Assembly: GCA_017882655.1 (NCBI GenBank)
Contig: JADGPB010000066.1
Coordinates: 1 to 9,462, forward strand
Length of the DNA: 9,462 bases
DNA from: Propionibacteriales bacterium
GTDB taxonomy: Bacteria; Actinomycetota; Actinomycetes; Propionibacteriales; Propionibacteriaceae
Direction of reading: 5' to 3'
Position numbers and translations under genes: made by a program. Positions 1 to 5,937 of this stretch are shown here, one piece after another. The stretch's first letter is position 1. Each line of letters starts with the position of its first letter. The notes under the pieces are model-generated. The model was not told the origin of the DNA and ran no database searches. It was given only the letters and a program-made list of their open reading frames with translations.

Positions 1-22
1 GCGATGGAATTTGCTACGACTT

Positions 23-86
23 CTATGCACCGGCAATAGCGGGTTGTACACCCATTCTCCACCGATGGTGCACAGGTTTATCCACA
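23..86 (+). promoter_or_regulatory. Left group of DnaA-box-like 9-mers
   Basis: Four same-strand 9-mers resemble the DnaA box (TTATNCACA, or TTGTCCACA in actinobacteria): CTATGCACC at 23-31 (two mismatches), TTGTACACC at 44-52 (one), TGGTGCACA at 66-74 (one) and a perfect TTATCCACA at 78-86. Start-to-start spacings are 21, 22 and 12 bp, close to two, two and one helical turns, as expected if DnaA molecules bind on one face of the DNA. DnaA is the replication initiator and also a transcription regulator. Single matches to the weaker sites would mean little; the shared orientation and phasing are the argument. Whether this belongs to oriC, to a promoter of a gene left of the window, or to a titration site cannot be decided here. 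Confidence 0.6.
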
Positions 87-194
87 GCTTCGACTTGCGC
101 GACACGTCAGCTTCTTGCGGCTCATGGAGGGGGTGCCACGACATCCGGGCGAAGCAACGAGCGCTCGGTGGCCAGCTCTGCCGGGGGCATGCGA

Positions 195-234
195 AAGGGC
201 CCGCGAGCGAGTATGAGTCGTTCGACGGGCCCTT
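195..234. terminator. Long stem-loop, possible terminator
   Basis: The arms AAGGGCCCG (195-203) and CGGGCCCTT (226-234) are perfect complements. The stem continues inward as CGAGCGA (204-210) against TCGTTCG (218-224) with one G-T wobble and a single bulged A at 225, closing on a 7-nt loop (211-217). That makes about 16 pairs in all. On the minus strand the stem is followed by only a short T run (TTT), so it would be an atypical, U-poor terminator. It could end a leftward transcript from the promoter-like pair at 380-408, or be a DNA or RNA structural element of the DnaA-box region. Confidence 0.4.
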
Positions 235-379
235 CCAGTGATCGGACGATGGCCTCCCGATCGGAGAACTCACTCCTTGCCCCCACGGCCCGCCATCGGG
301 CGGCGCGACGGGCGAACCCGCCGTACAGAGCACTTCGCTCATTCTCCCTCGCATTCCCTTGCGGGCTTGCGATAGGTAA

Positions 380-408
380 TTTCTACAGCGTCGGTACGGA
401 CCCGTCAA
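380..408 (-). promoter_or_regulatory. Leftward promoter-like pair
   Basis: On the minus strand TTGACG (403-408) and TAGAAA (380-385) are separated by exactly 17 bp, which fits a housekeeping sigma factor. Transcription would start near 373 and run left, away from fprA. No clear gene follows within the window. The product could be a short RNA ending near the stem-loop at 195-234 (about 180 nt), or a leader for a gene beyond the left edge. The -10 lacks the final T that actinobacterial promoters usually keep. Confidence 0.4.
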
Positions 409-411
409 GCG

Positions 412-428
412 CTTCTTGAGAAGTTTTT
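412..428 (+). terminator. Weak hairpin plus T5, or part of an A/T-rich patch
   Basis: CTTC (412-415) and GAAG (420-423) pair around TTGA and are followed by five Ts (424-428). This has the form of a rho-independent terminator for rightward transcripts, but the stem is very short. Because it starts an A/T-richer stretch directly beside the right-hand DnaA-box group, it could instead belong to an easily unwound region. Confidence 0.25.
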
Positions 429-440
429 CGAGGAAGTTGT

Positions 441-515
441 TTGTCCACTGGCGCCACGCGTGGGCTCCCATTTTGTCCACACGTTACTCACAGAAGACTC
501 ACCGATTCATCCACA
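441..515 (+). promoter_or_regulatory. Right group of DnaA-box-like 9-mers
   Basis: A second same-strand group contains TTGTCCACT at 441-449 (one mismatch to the actinobacterial box), a perfect TTGTCCACA at 473-481, TTACTCACA at 484-492 (two mismatches) and TCATCCACA at 507-515 (one mismatch). Start-to-start distances of 32, 11 and 23 bp approximate three, one and two helical turns. The last box ends four bases before the fprA stop codon, so the group occupies the space just downstream of fprA. With the left group this makes eight candidate sites in about 490 bp. Confidence 0.65.
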
Positions 516-519
516 GGTC

Positions 520-1872
520 CTAGCCGTCGCGGGGCTTGGGCGGACCGTTCCGCCTAGCCGTCCGCGCGATGCCAAGGAGGTCGGGCCACGTGGCGATCTT
601 CGTGCGGCGCCGACCGTACCTCCCGCCGAGCGCGCTCTCGGCCGCATCGATGCGCATCCAGTCGTCGTACGTGGTCGGTCGAAGCCCCTTCCTGCGCCAC
701 AGTTGATCCGCCGGCTGGAGTATGACCGGGGGCTCTACGGCGAGGTCCTCGACCAGTGCCGCCACGGTCTCGGCGGCATCGGACTTGTTCGTACCGATCA
801 CGCCGGTCGGTCCCCTCTTGATCCAGCCCACCACGTACTCGCGGCGCTGGACACGTCCGCGGGCATCCATCACCCTGCCAAGCCGGTGCGGGATGACGCC
901 GCGCGCCTCGTCGAACGGCACGCCGGCCAGCGCCCGGCCGCGGTAGCCGATGGCCCGAAGGACGAGCTCGCACTCGATCGTGCGTTCCTCTCCCGTACCG
1001 ACGAGGTGCCCGTCGTCGTCCAGGGCAGTCCGTTCCAGCGTGATGCCCGCGACGCGATGCCGCCCTTCCACCTCGGTGGGACGGTGCCAGAAGAGGAGGT
1101 GCAGCCGCAGGGACGCATCAGGTACGGATCGCTCCGCGGCCACCTTCAACGCCTCGACGTTCGCCCGGGGTCGCCGTTCCAGCGTCGTGAGGTCGATGTC
1201 GTCCAGCGTGCCGTGCACGACGGGCTGGACCTGCGGGAGCGTGAGGAGCTCCCGCAGCTCCGGGGTGGTGAACGACGCGTGCTCCGGTCCGCGGCGACCG
1301 ACGATCCACACGTCGCGGATGACATGGCCGCGCAGCTCGCCCAGCACGGTGTCCGGCATGTCGGTCGGAGACAGCTCGGAGGCCGTCTTGCACAGGATCC
1401 GGGACACGTCGACGGCCACATTGCCCACTCCGATCGTGACGACCGACCGGACACCCGTGAGCCGGAAGCGACTGGCGTCGGGATGCCCCGAGTACCACGC
1501 GACGAACGAGCGCGCCGACTCGCTGCCCGGCAGGTTCTCGCCCGGTACGGCCATCTCAGCGTCCTCCGAGGCGCCAGCGGCGTAGATGACGGCGTCGTAG
1601 GCGCCCAGCAGCTCCTTCCGCGTCACGTCGCGACCGAACTCGACCAGGCCGAGGAACCGGATGTCCGGCGAGTCGAAGACGCGCGCCAGCGCCTTTCCGA
1701 CGCCCTTGATCGAGGTGTGATCGGGCGCGACTCCGTACCGCAGCAGCCCGTACGGGGTCGGCAGCCGGTCGTACAGGTCCACGGCGATGCCGGGGTGAGC
1801 AAGCAGTGCCTGTGCCGCGAAGATGCCGGATGGGCCAGCCCCGACGATCGCGATCCGCCTCGGCTCTCCCAT
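520..1872 (-). CDS. fprA: Ferredoxin/adrenodoxin-type NADP+ reductase (FprA family)
   Basis: This 450-residue flavoenzyme should pass electrons between NADPH and ferredoxin in the cytoplasm, via FAD. The N-terminus has the FAD Rossmann motif GAGPSG (11-16). The NADP-binding half carries IGVGNVAVDVSRIL (147-160), and the C-terminal signature GWIKRGPTGVIGTNKSD of the adrenodoxin-reductase group starts at 349. The length matches mycobacterial FprA (about 456). I chose the ATG at 1870-1872 because GAGPSG then lies at the usual distance from the N-terminus and a TACGAT -10 box lies 6 nt upstream, giving a leaderless message; there is no Shine-Dalgarno. An upstream extension of the frame is low-complexity and runs into the divergent gene. 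In some actinobacteria FprA partners cytochromes P450; no partner ferredoxin is in view. Identification is firm, the electron partner unknown. Confidence 0.93.
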   Translation of the reverse strand: MGEPRRIAIVGAGPSGIFAAQALLAHPGIAVDLYDRLPTPYGLLRYGVAPDHTSIKGVGKALARVFDSPDIRFLGLVEFGRDVTRKELLGAYDAVIYAAGASEDAEMAVPGENLPGSESARSFVAWYSGHPDASRFRLTGVRSVVTIGVGNVAVDVSRILCKTASELSPTDMPDTVLGELRGHVIRDVWIVGRRGPEHASFTTPELRELLTLPQVQPVVHGTLDDIDLTTLERRPRANVEALKVAAERSVPDASLRLHLLFWHRPTEVEGRHRVAGITLERTALDDDGHLVGTGEERTIECELVLRAIGYRGRALAGVPFDEARGVIPHRLGRVMDARGRVQRREYVVGWIKRGPTGVIGTNKSDAAETVAALVEDLAVEPPVILQPADQLWRRKGLRPTTYDDWMRIDAAESALGGRYGRRRTKIATWPDLLGIARTARRNGPPKPRDG

Positions 1873-1878
1873 CCCGGC

Positions 1879-1884
1879 ATCGTA
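1879..1884 (-). promoter_or_regulatory. -10 box for leaderless fprA
   Basis: TACGAT on the minus strand ends 6 nt before the fprA ATG, so the expected transcription start is at the start codon itself. It fits the TAnnnT consensus of actinobacterial leaderless genes. No clear -35 hexamer is visible. Confidence 0.6.
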
Positions 1885-1932
1885 CGGTCGCGGGAGCGCG
1901 GGTGGCTGGGAGTCCACGCCGCGGCCCGGCGC

Positions 1933-1938
1933 TAGGGT
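1933..1938 (+). promoter_or_regulatory. -10 box for leaderless serine hydrolase
   Basis: TAGGGT ends 7 nt before the GTG at 1946, placing the expected transcription start on the start codon. No Shine-Dalgarno and no good -35 are seen. With the fprA -10 it forms a compact divergent promoter pair in 73 bp. Confidence 0.6.
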
Positions 1939-1945
1939 CGAAGCC

Positions 1946-3298
1946 GTGACCGATCCCGTCCTCGCCTTCATCGACGCCGTAGCGGAAGACCCGCAGATCA
2001 ACCTTCACTCCCTGGTCGTTCGCGACCCGTCAGGCGTTCAGGTGGAGGCGTACTGGGGGCCTTACGCTCCCGATGACCGGCAGCTCGTCTACTCGGTGAG
2101 CAAGACGATCATGGCTACGGCCGCGGGATTCGCGCTCGCTGAAGGCCTCGTAGGACTCGACGACCGGGTCGTCGACCTCATCGGGACCCCGTTCCCCGTG
2201 GATGGCCGCCGCCGGGAGCTCACGTTCCATCACCTGCTGTCGATGACGACCGGCCATGACCTTGACACCCTCGACTTCGCGACGGACGCGCGGAACGACC
2301 TCGCGACCCAGTTCTGGCGTACGGAGCCGCAGACTCCGCCTGGGTCGCGCCACGTCTACAACAACGGCGCCAGCTGGGCCGTCGGCGAGGTCGTACGCAA
2401 GGTGACGGGTCAGTCGTTGCTCGACTATCTCCGCCCACGCCTGCTGGACCCGCTGGGGATCGAGATCACATGGGACCTGGACGGTCGCGGGAAAGAGCTG
2501 GGGTTCAGCGGTGCGCACCTCACCACGGGGGCGCTCGCGGCGATAGGCCAGCTGTACGCCTCGGGCGGTCGCTGGCAGGGACGCCAAGTGCTGCCGGAAG
2601 GCTGGACCACGCTTGTGAGCACCCAGCACGCCGAGACGAACGAGCCCGATCACGAGTGGAACCACGGCTACGGCTACCAGGTCTGGCTCAGCCGAGAGGG
2701 CTTCCGGCTGGACGGAGCGTACGGGCAGTACGCGCTCGTGCTCCCCGACACCGAGACCGTGATCGCGATCACGTCCGCCCAGCCCGTCACGTCTCAGCCG
2801 GTGCTCGATCTCGTGTGGGAGCACCTCGTACTCGGCCTCGGTCAACCTGCGAGTACGGAGCGCGCCGAACGCCTGGCATCGCTGGCGCTGCGAGCGCCGA
2901 AGGACTCGGGTGCGTACGGGTCGTGGCAGCACGCCGGCGCCGTACCGGTCCGGCCTTCCCTCGCGATCGGCGTCGACCAGCTGCACCTGCCGGACATCGC
3001 CGACCTCGCCGTGACGCGCACCCACGACGGTTTCGTGGTGACGTTCGCGCTGGAGGGGAAGCCGGTCAGGCTCACGACGGCCGGTTCGTGGCGTCGTCAG
3101 CCCCTCCGCACAGGGGGCTTGGATGTGCCGGTCGCCCTGGCCGCGGGCGTCACCCGTCGGGCTGGTGTGAGGCTCCGGCTGTGCATCACGGACACTCCGC
3201 ACGTGCTGCTCGTGGACCTGGATGACCGCGGCGCCGGCCTGGCCTGGCAGACGCCCCCGTTGCACATGGCAACGTTCGCGGACCTCGCGGCGCAGTAG
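1946..3298 (+). CDS. Serine hydrolase, beta-lactamase/penicillin-binding family (S12)
   Basis: This 450-residue protein belongs to the serine beta-lactamase fold (class C/esterase/D-peptidase group). Visible motifs are S50-V-S-K53 (nucleophile serine and general-base lysine), Y138-N-N140 (the YxN motif), GYGYQVW at 241-247 and GAYGQ at 257-261, where the third K/H-T-G-type motif is expected. Esterase-like members often have a GxxGQ-type motif there. A beta-rich tail (about 310-450) follows. There is no signal peptide or membrane segment, so it is probably cytoplasmic, which argues against a role in cell-wall maturation or antibiotic resistance. Substrate unknown. The GTG was chosen because it starts directly after a TAGGGT -10 box; the frame is open further upstream but there overlaps divergent fprA. 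It converges with the small gene at 3331 across 32 bp. Confidence 0.85.
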   Translation: MTDPVLAFIDAVAEDPQINLHSLVVRDPSGVQVEAYWGPYAPDDRQLVYSVSKTIMATAAGFALAEGLVGLDDRVVDLIGTPFPVDGRRRELTFHHLLSMTTGHDLDTLDFATDARNDLATQFWRTEPQTPPGSRHVYNNGASWAVGEVVRKVTGQSLLDYLRPRLLDPLGIEITWDLDGRGKELGFSGAHLTTGALAAIGQLYASGGRWQGRQVLPEGWTTLVSTQHAETNEPDHEWNHGYGYQVWLSREGFRLDGAYGQYALVLPDTETVIAITSAQPVTSQPVLDLVWEHLVLGLGQPASTERAERLASLALRAPKDSGAYGSWQHAGAVPVRPSLAIGVDQLHLPDIADLAVTRTHDGFVVTFALEGKPVRLTTAGSWRRQPLRTGGLDVPVALAAGVTRRAGVRLRLCITDTPHVLLVDLDDRGAGLAWQTPPLHMATFADLAAQ

Positions 3299-3308
3299 GC
3301 AGACTCGC

Positions 3309-3330
3309 CTCGCTCGGGTGCTCGGGCGAG
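3309..3330. terminator. Possible stem-loop between convergent genes
   Basis: CTCGC (3309-3313) and GCGAG (3326-3330) can pair around a 12-nt loop in the 32-bp gap between the converging serine hydrolase and small gene. The stem is short, has no T run, and the segment also holds a GCTCGGG direct repeat, so this is only a weak terminator candidate. Confidence 0.25.
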
Positions 3331-3519
3331 CTACTCCTCTGTCGCCTCGGGCTGCTTCGCAGGTGCCCGTACCGGAATCTTGATATGTCCGGACTTGAGG
3401 TCGATACGACCAAGGCCGTCTGCGCCTTCAGGGGTGTCGACGACGAACACCTTCTCGAGCTCACGCTGCTCGCGCTGGTAGCGCAGGCTCGGCTGGATGA
3501 TCTCGAGCGGGTTCGACAT
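3331..3519 (-). CDS. Small conserved-looking hypothetical protein, 62 residues
   Basis: I do not recognise the family. The protein is short, charged and soluble: a basic/acidic helix-like stretch (about residues 11-23, with RYQREQRELEK), a short hydrophobic VFVV segment, then a probable strand pair (IDLKSGHIKIPV) and an acidic tail ending PEATEE. It has no cysteine, membrane segment or signal peptide. The ATG at 3517-3519 is well supported: AAGGAGG (3525-3531) lies 5 nt upstream, the strongest Shine-Dalgarno in the window. The frame is open another 24 codons upstream, but that start lacks such a site. It diverges from the 255-residue gene at 3716 across 196 bp. A TTGACG at 3556-3561 (minus) could be a -35, but no good -10 sits 17 bp away. 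Confidence 0.72.
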   Translation of the reverse strand: MSNPLEIIQPSLRYQREQRELEKVFVVDTPEGADGLGRIDLKSGHIKIPVRAPAKQPEATEE

Positions 3520-3638
3520 GGAAACCTCCTTGGCATCTCTCAGTCTGCCGTACGTCGTCAAGGACCACTCGTAACCCGCTCGCTTCGCCAATCCTCAGGG
3601 CATTCTCAGCCGCGTTCATGTGGACCTTGTCATCTTTC

Positions 3639-3667
3639 TTACTACTCGGCGTGGTCCTGCCTAATGT
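3639..3667 (+). promoter_or_regulatory. Possible promoter for the 3716 gene
   Basis: TAATGT (3662-3667) fits the TAnnnT -10 form, with TTACTA (3639-3644) 17 bp upstream as a poor -35. The expected start near 3674 would give a leader of about 42 nt with a Shine-Dalgarno. Confidence 0.35.
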
Positions 3668-3675
3668 CTGGGTCG

Positions 3676-3695
3676 TGGCCTTCGGGGGGAGGCCA
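3676..3695 (+). other. 5' leader stem-loop with G-rich loop
   Basis: TGGCCT (3676-3681) and AGGCCA (3690-3695) form a perfect 6-bp stem around the loop TCGGGGGG, just upstream of a second G run and the GGGGAAGGA Shine-Dalgarno region (3700-3708) of the following gene. If transcription starts near 3674, this would be the very 5' end of the mRNA, where it could stabilise the message or affect ribosome access. Confidence 0.35.
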
Positions 3696-3715
3696 TACGG
3701 GGGAAGGAACAAGCT

Positions 3716-4483
3716 GTGAGCATCTTCAGCTGGCTGCGAGGTGGTACCGCGACGATCGACGATGCGGACTACGGCCGCTTCGGCGTTGGCCGCGACCTCA
3801 GGGCCCTGCCTCGTACGATCGTCAAGGACCTCGACTTCTTCGGCCGGTTCTGGATCCGCCGCGCCGAGGCAACTCCTGCCTCTGAGCAGCGTGCTCTCGA
3901 CCTGTGCGCCGACCTCGAGGTCTTCGCCAAGTCCGACGCCATTCGCTTCTGCCGCGAGCTGCGCATGGTCTCCGAGCCGGTCGGCGGCTGGGTCGAGTAT
4001 GGCGCCATCCGCCTGATCGGCGAGGTCCTCTGCGGCATCGACACCCCTGACACCGACTACCTCATGGAGTCCTCGCTCGCGTTCCTGCGAAGCCGGACGA
4101 TCCCGTGGAACAACCTCTCCTCCGACGCCCACACGTGGTGGATGGCGAACCTGCCTGGCGTGCAGTGGCTGCCGCCGAAGCAGGTCCCGCTCCGCGGCGC
4201 GTCCCCGCTCACCGACCTTCGCTTCGGCGAGGAGCGCGTGCTCGCGACCATCGAGTTCAACTCCAGCACGTTCATCCTGCGCCGCGAGGGCAGCGAGTAC
4301 GGCGTCTACCAGCGCTACCCGGGCCCCGACGAGTTCAGCGAGCCGATCGAGTTCGTCGACGTCCACTCGATGGACATGTACGAGGTGTACTGCCGGGTCG
4401 GCCGCGGCTTTGTCGCAGTCCCCGACTGGACCGACCCTCAGCTGGCCCCGTTCATCACCGTTCACCCGGGCGACTTCCGCTGA
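3716..4483 (+). CDS. Hypothetical protein, 255 residues
   Basis: I do not recognise the family. The GTG start follows GGGGAAGGA (3700-3708) at about 7 nt. The protein is soluble, with no signal peptide or membrane segment, and rich in aromatic and acidic residues. The N-terminal two-thirds looks helical (for example LCADLEVFAKSDAIRFCREL near 67-86 and a tryptophan-rich HTWWMANLPGVQW stretch near 138-150). The C-terminal part looks like beta strands (RVLATIEFNSSTFILRR, YGVYQRYPGPDEF, MYEVYCRVGRGFVAVPDW). Third positions are strongly G/C, as in the neighbouring genes, so it is a real gene. No catalytic motif stands out. It is followed by a stem-loop at 4508-4522 and then by a gene with its own -10, so it is probably a single-gene transcript. 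Confidence 0.85.
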   Translation: MSIFSWLRGGTATIDDADYGRFGVGRDLRALPRTIVKDLDFFGRFWIRRAEATPASEQRALDLCADLEVFAKSDAIRFCRELRMVSEPVGGWVEYGAIRLIGEVLCGIDTPDTDYLMESSLAFLRSRTIPWNNLSSDAHTWWMANLPGVQWLPPKQVPLRGASPLTDLRFGEERVLATIEFNSSTFILRREGSEYGVYQRYPGPDEFSEPIEFVDVHSMDMYEVYCRVGRGFVAVPDWTDPQLAPFITVHPGDFR

Positions 4484-4507
4484 AGCACGCCGCGTCCGCG
4501 GCACGTC

Positions 4508-4522
4508 GGCCTCGCTGAGGCC
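4508..4522 (+). terminator. Stem-loop after the 3716 gene
   Basis: GGCCTC (4508-4513) and GAGGCC (4517-4522) pair perfectly around a 3-nt loop, 24 nt after the TGA stop. There is no T run, so termination would rely on the stem alone or on Rho. Further on, GACTCGG (4575-4581) and CCGAGTC (4606-4612) form a second, looser inverted repeat. Confidence 0.4.
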
Positions 4523-4624
4523 AACCTCCTCCTCCATAGCCCACGGGCACACGACAACCGGGTCGCGAACCCCTGACTCGGCGACGCACGCGAGGCCGTG
4601 GCGAACCGAGTCCGCTCCAGGGGA

Positions 4625-4630
4625 TAACGT
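4625..4630 (+). promoter_or_regulatory. -10 box for the thioredoxin-like gene
   Basis: TAACGT fits TAnnnT and would start transcription near 4637, leaving a leader of about 19 nt that contains the GAGGAG ribosome site (4646-4651). CCTCGT (4633-4638) can pair with ACGAGG (4644-4649), covering that site in DNA or in a longer transcript. No strong -35 is seen. Confidence 0.4.
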
Positions 4631-4655
4631 GGCCTCGTCGGCAACGAGGAGTGAG

Positions 4656-5111
4656 ATGGACGCGGCAACCGTGACCTGCGCCACCTGCAGGACCAAGAAC
4701 CAGGTGCCATTCGTGGCTGTCGACCCTCCTCGCTGCACTCAGTGCCAGGGGTTCCTGCCGTGGATCACGCAGGCGGTGGACACCGACTACCCGACGATCG
4801 CGGACAGCAGCACCGTCGTCGTATGCGTCGAGCTGTGGGCCGCGTGGGCACAGCCCAGCCGACTCGTCGGACCACTCCTCGAGCGCGTCGTCGCCGAGCG
4901 TGCGGGACGCATGAAGCTGGTGAAGGTCAACGTCGAGGACGCGCGCAGGACGCAGTCGAAGCACGAGGCGCGCTTGATCCCCACGCTTCTGCTGCTCTGG
5001 CACGGTGAGGAGATCGGCCGTCACACCGGCGCGCTCCAGCTGCCACAGCTGCGGCGCTGGGTCGACCAGGGGATCGCGACCGCGTTCCGCCCGGCCAAGA
5101 CGCCGTCCTGA
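4656..5111 (+). CDS. Thioredoxin-2-like protein lacking the active-site cysteines
   Basis: This 151-residue protein has the plan of thioredoxin 2: an N-terminal zinc ribbon (C8-x2-C11 and C27-x2-C30), then a thioredoxin fold. The active-site segment aligns as W64-A65-Q66-P67-S68, where thioredoxins have W-C-G-P-C, so both redox cysteines are replaced. The cis-proline (I108-P109-T110) and the strand before it (MKLVKVNVED, 86-95) are kept, so the fold looks intact. It is probably a folded but thiol-inactive protein, perhaps a chaperone, scaffold or binding module; this is inferred. Cys57 is the only other cysteine. GAGGAG lies 4 nt before the ATG. The next gene (amrB) starts 40 bp downstream from its own promoter, so a shared job with that cassette is only suggested by position. 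Confidence 0.85.
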   Translation: MDAATVTCATCRTKNQVPFVAVDPPRCTQCQGFLPWITQAVDTDYPTIADSSTVVVCVELWAAWAQPSRLVGPLLERVVAERAGRMKLVKVNVEDARRTQSKHEARLIPTLLLLWHGEEIGRHTGALQLPQLRRWVDQGIATAFRPAKTPS

Positions 5112-5116
5112 CTCCC

Positions 5117-5145
5117 CTGACGCGCCGTTGACCTCGGCGTAGATT
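5117..5145 (+). promoter_or_regulatory. Promoter of the AmmeMemoRadiSam operon (leaderless)
   Basis: CTGACG (5117-5122) and TAGATT (5140-5145) are 17 bp apart, and the ATG of amrB follows the -10 by 6 nt, so the message should begin at the start codon. A second element, TTGACC (5128-5133), lies between them, 6 nt before the -10; the same arrangement recurs before the last gene of the window. Confidence 0.6.
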
Positions 5146-5151
5146 GGCACC

Positions 5152-5937
5152 ATGACCGTACGGTCGCCCGCCGTCGCGGGGCAGTTCTACCCCGCTCACC
5201 CAGCGCGCTTGAAACGCATGATCTCGGACTTCCTCGCCGCGGTGAACCCCGAGTCCGTCCCAGCCGCGGGCTTCGTGGTTCCTCACGCCGGCTACATCTA
5301 CTCGGGCTCGACAGCCGCCCACGCGTACGCCGCACTCGCCCTCGAGCCGCCCTCCCGCATCCTGCTCGTGGGACCGACCCATCGCGTGTACGTCGAGGGG
5401 CTGGCCCTGTCCGGCGCCAGTGGCTTCGAGACGCCGCTCGGCGTGGTCGGGACCGACCGTGACCTCGAAGCGGCTCTTCTTGAGTCGCCAGCCGTGTCCG
5501 TACGTCCGGATGTCCACGCGGAGGAGCACTCCCTCGAGGTCCAGCTGCCGTTCCTGCAGGTGGTCGCGCCAGGTGTCCCCGTCGTACCGGTCGCGGTCGG
5601 TGATGCAGACGCCACCGCTGTCGCCGACGTCATCGAGATCGCCCTCGGCCTGCCCGGCACGTTGTTGCTCGTCTCGACCGACCTGAGCCACTACCACCCG
5701 TACGACGAAGCCGCCGCCCTCGATGCCGACACCATCGAGCGGGTCATCGCGCTCGACCGGACGATCCCGCCGGATCGTGCGTGTGGTGCGTACCCGCTCA
5801 ACGGCGCCCTCGTGGCCGCGCAACGGCACAGCTGGAGCCCTGAGCTGCTTTCCGCGTGCAGCTCGGGCGACACCGCCGGTACGCGCGACGGCGTCGTGGG
5901 GTACGCGGCGTTCCGGCTGAGGATCGGATATGCCTGA
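5152..5937 (+). CDS. amrB: AmmeMemoRadiSam system protein B (Memo family)
   Basis: This 261-residue protein is a Memo homologue, a fold related to class III extradiol dioxygenases. Hallmarks are HAGYIYSG (45-52), GPTH (74-77), EHSLEVQLPF (125-134), STDLSHYHPY (175-184) and CSSGDTAG (236-243). As I recall, human MEMO1 binds metal through H49, H81 and C244. H45, H77 and C236 here keep the same His-His spacing (32 residues) and a near-equal distance to the cysteine, so the metal site looks intact. It is the first gene of a three-gene operon; its stop overlaps the next start by 8 nt, implying translational coupling. The bacterial reaction is not known. The name and placement are firm because the three families occur together here. 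Confidence 0.93.
   Translation: MTVRSPAVAGQFYPAHPARLKRMISDFLAAVNPESVPAAGFVVPHAGYIYSGSTAAHAYAALALEPPSRILLVGPTHRVYVEGLALSGASGFETPLGVVGTDRDLEAALLESPAVSVRPDVHAEEHSLEVQLPFLQVVAPGVPVVPVAVGDADATAVADVIEIALGLPGTLLLVSTDLSHYHPYDEAAALDADTIERVIALDRTIPPDRACGAYPLNGALVAAQRHSWSPELLSACSSGDTAGTRDGVVGYAAFRLRIGYA

Larger units (their letters stand above)
87..440. other. Intergenic segment without a convincing gene
   Basis: This segment between the two DnaA-box groups has no protein I can support. It holds a leftward promoter-like pair (380-408), a 40-nt stem-loop (195-234), and a somewhat A/T-richer stretch from about 412 to 446. A minus-strand frame ending at 122-124, with GTG at 284-286 (54 codons), reads plausibly in places but has no Shine-Dalgarno and weak third-position G/C bias. 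Another minus-strand frame stays open from about 330 to the left edge, but its composition is odd (rich in W, P, S and C). I found no tRNA or other structured RNA family that I recognise. Confidence 0.5.

Noticed and set aside
122..286. 54-codon minus-strand frame starting GTG at 284-286
   Set aside because: Some protein-like strings but no Shine-Dalgarno, only about 69% G/C at third positions, several rare codons, and a stem-loop inside. Possible decayed gene at best.
240..301. Short inverted repeats GATCGG/CCGATC and GCCCG/CGGGC
   Set aside because: Only 5-6 bp stems, expected often by chance in GC-rich DNA.
1..331. Minus-strand frame open from an ATG near 331 to the left edge, downstream of the 380-408 promoter
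   Set aside because: Product is rich in W, P, S and C with no recognisable domain and contains the DnaA boxes; chance openness in high-GC DNA is more likely, though the left edge prevents a final decision.
460..1935. Long plus-strand open frame (491 codons) antisense to fprA
   Set aside because: It is a shadow of high-GC codon bias; fprA on the other strand has full family motifs, and the antisense product is R/P/D-rich without any domain.
2030..3265. Long minus-strand open frame (411 codons) inside the serine hydrolase
   Set aside because: Low-complexity, arginine-rich product; the plus-strand frame has SxxK and YxN motifs.
4555..4580. T-arm-like string (minus strand GGGGTTCGCGACCC)
   Set aside because: The rest of a tRNA cloverleaf (acceptor, D and anticodon arms) cannot be built around it.
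3461..4738. Long minus-strand open frame (425 codons) across the 3716 gene
   Set aside because: It crosses gene boundaries and intergenic gaps on the other strand, and its composition is shadow-like.
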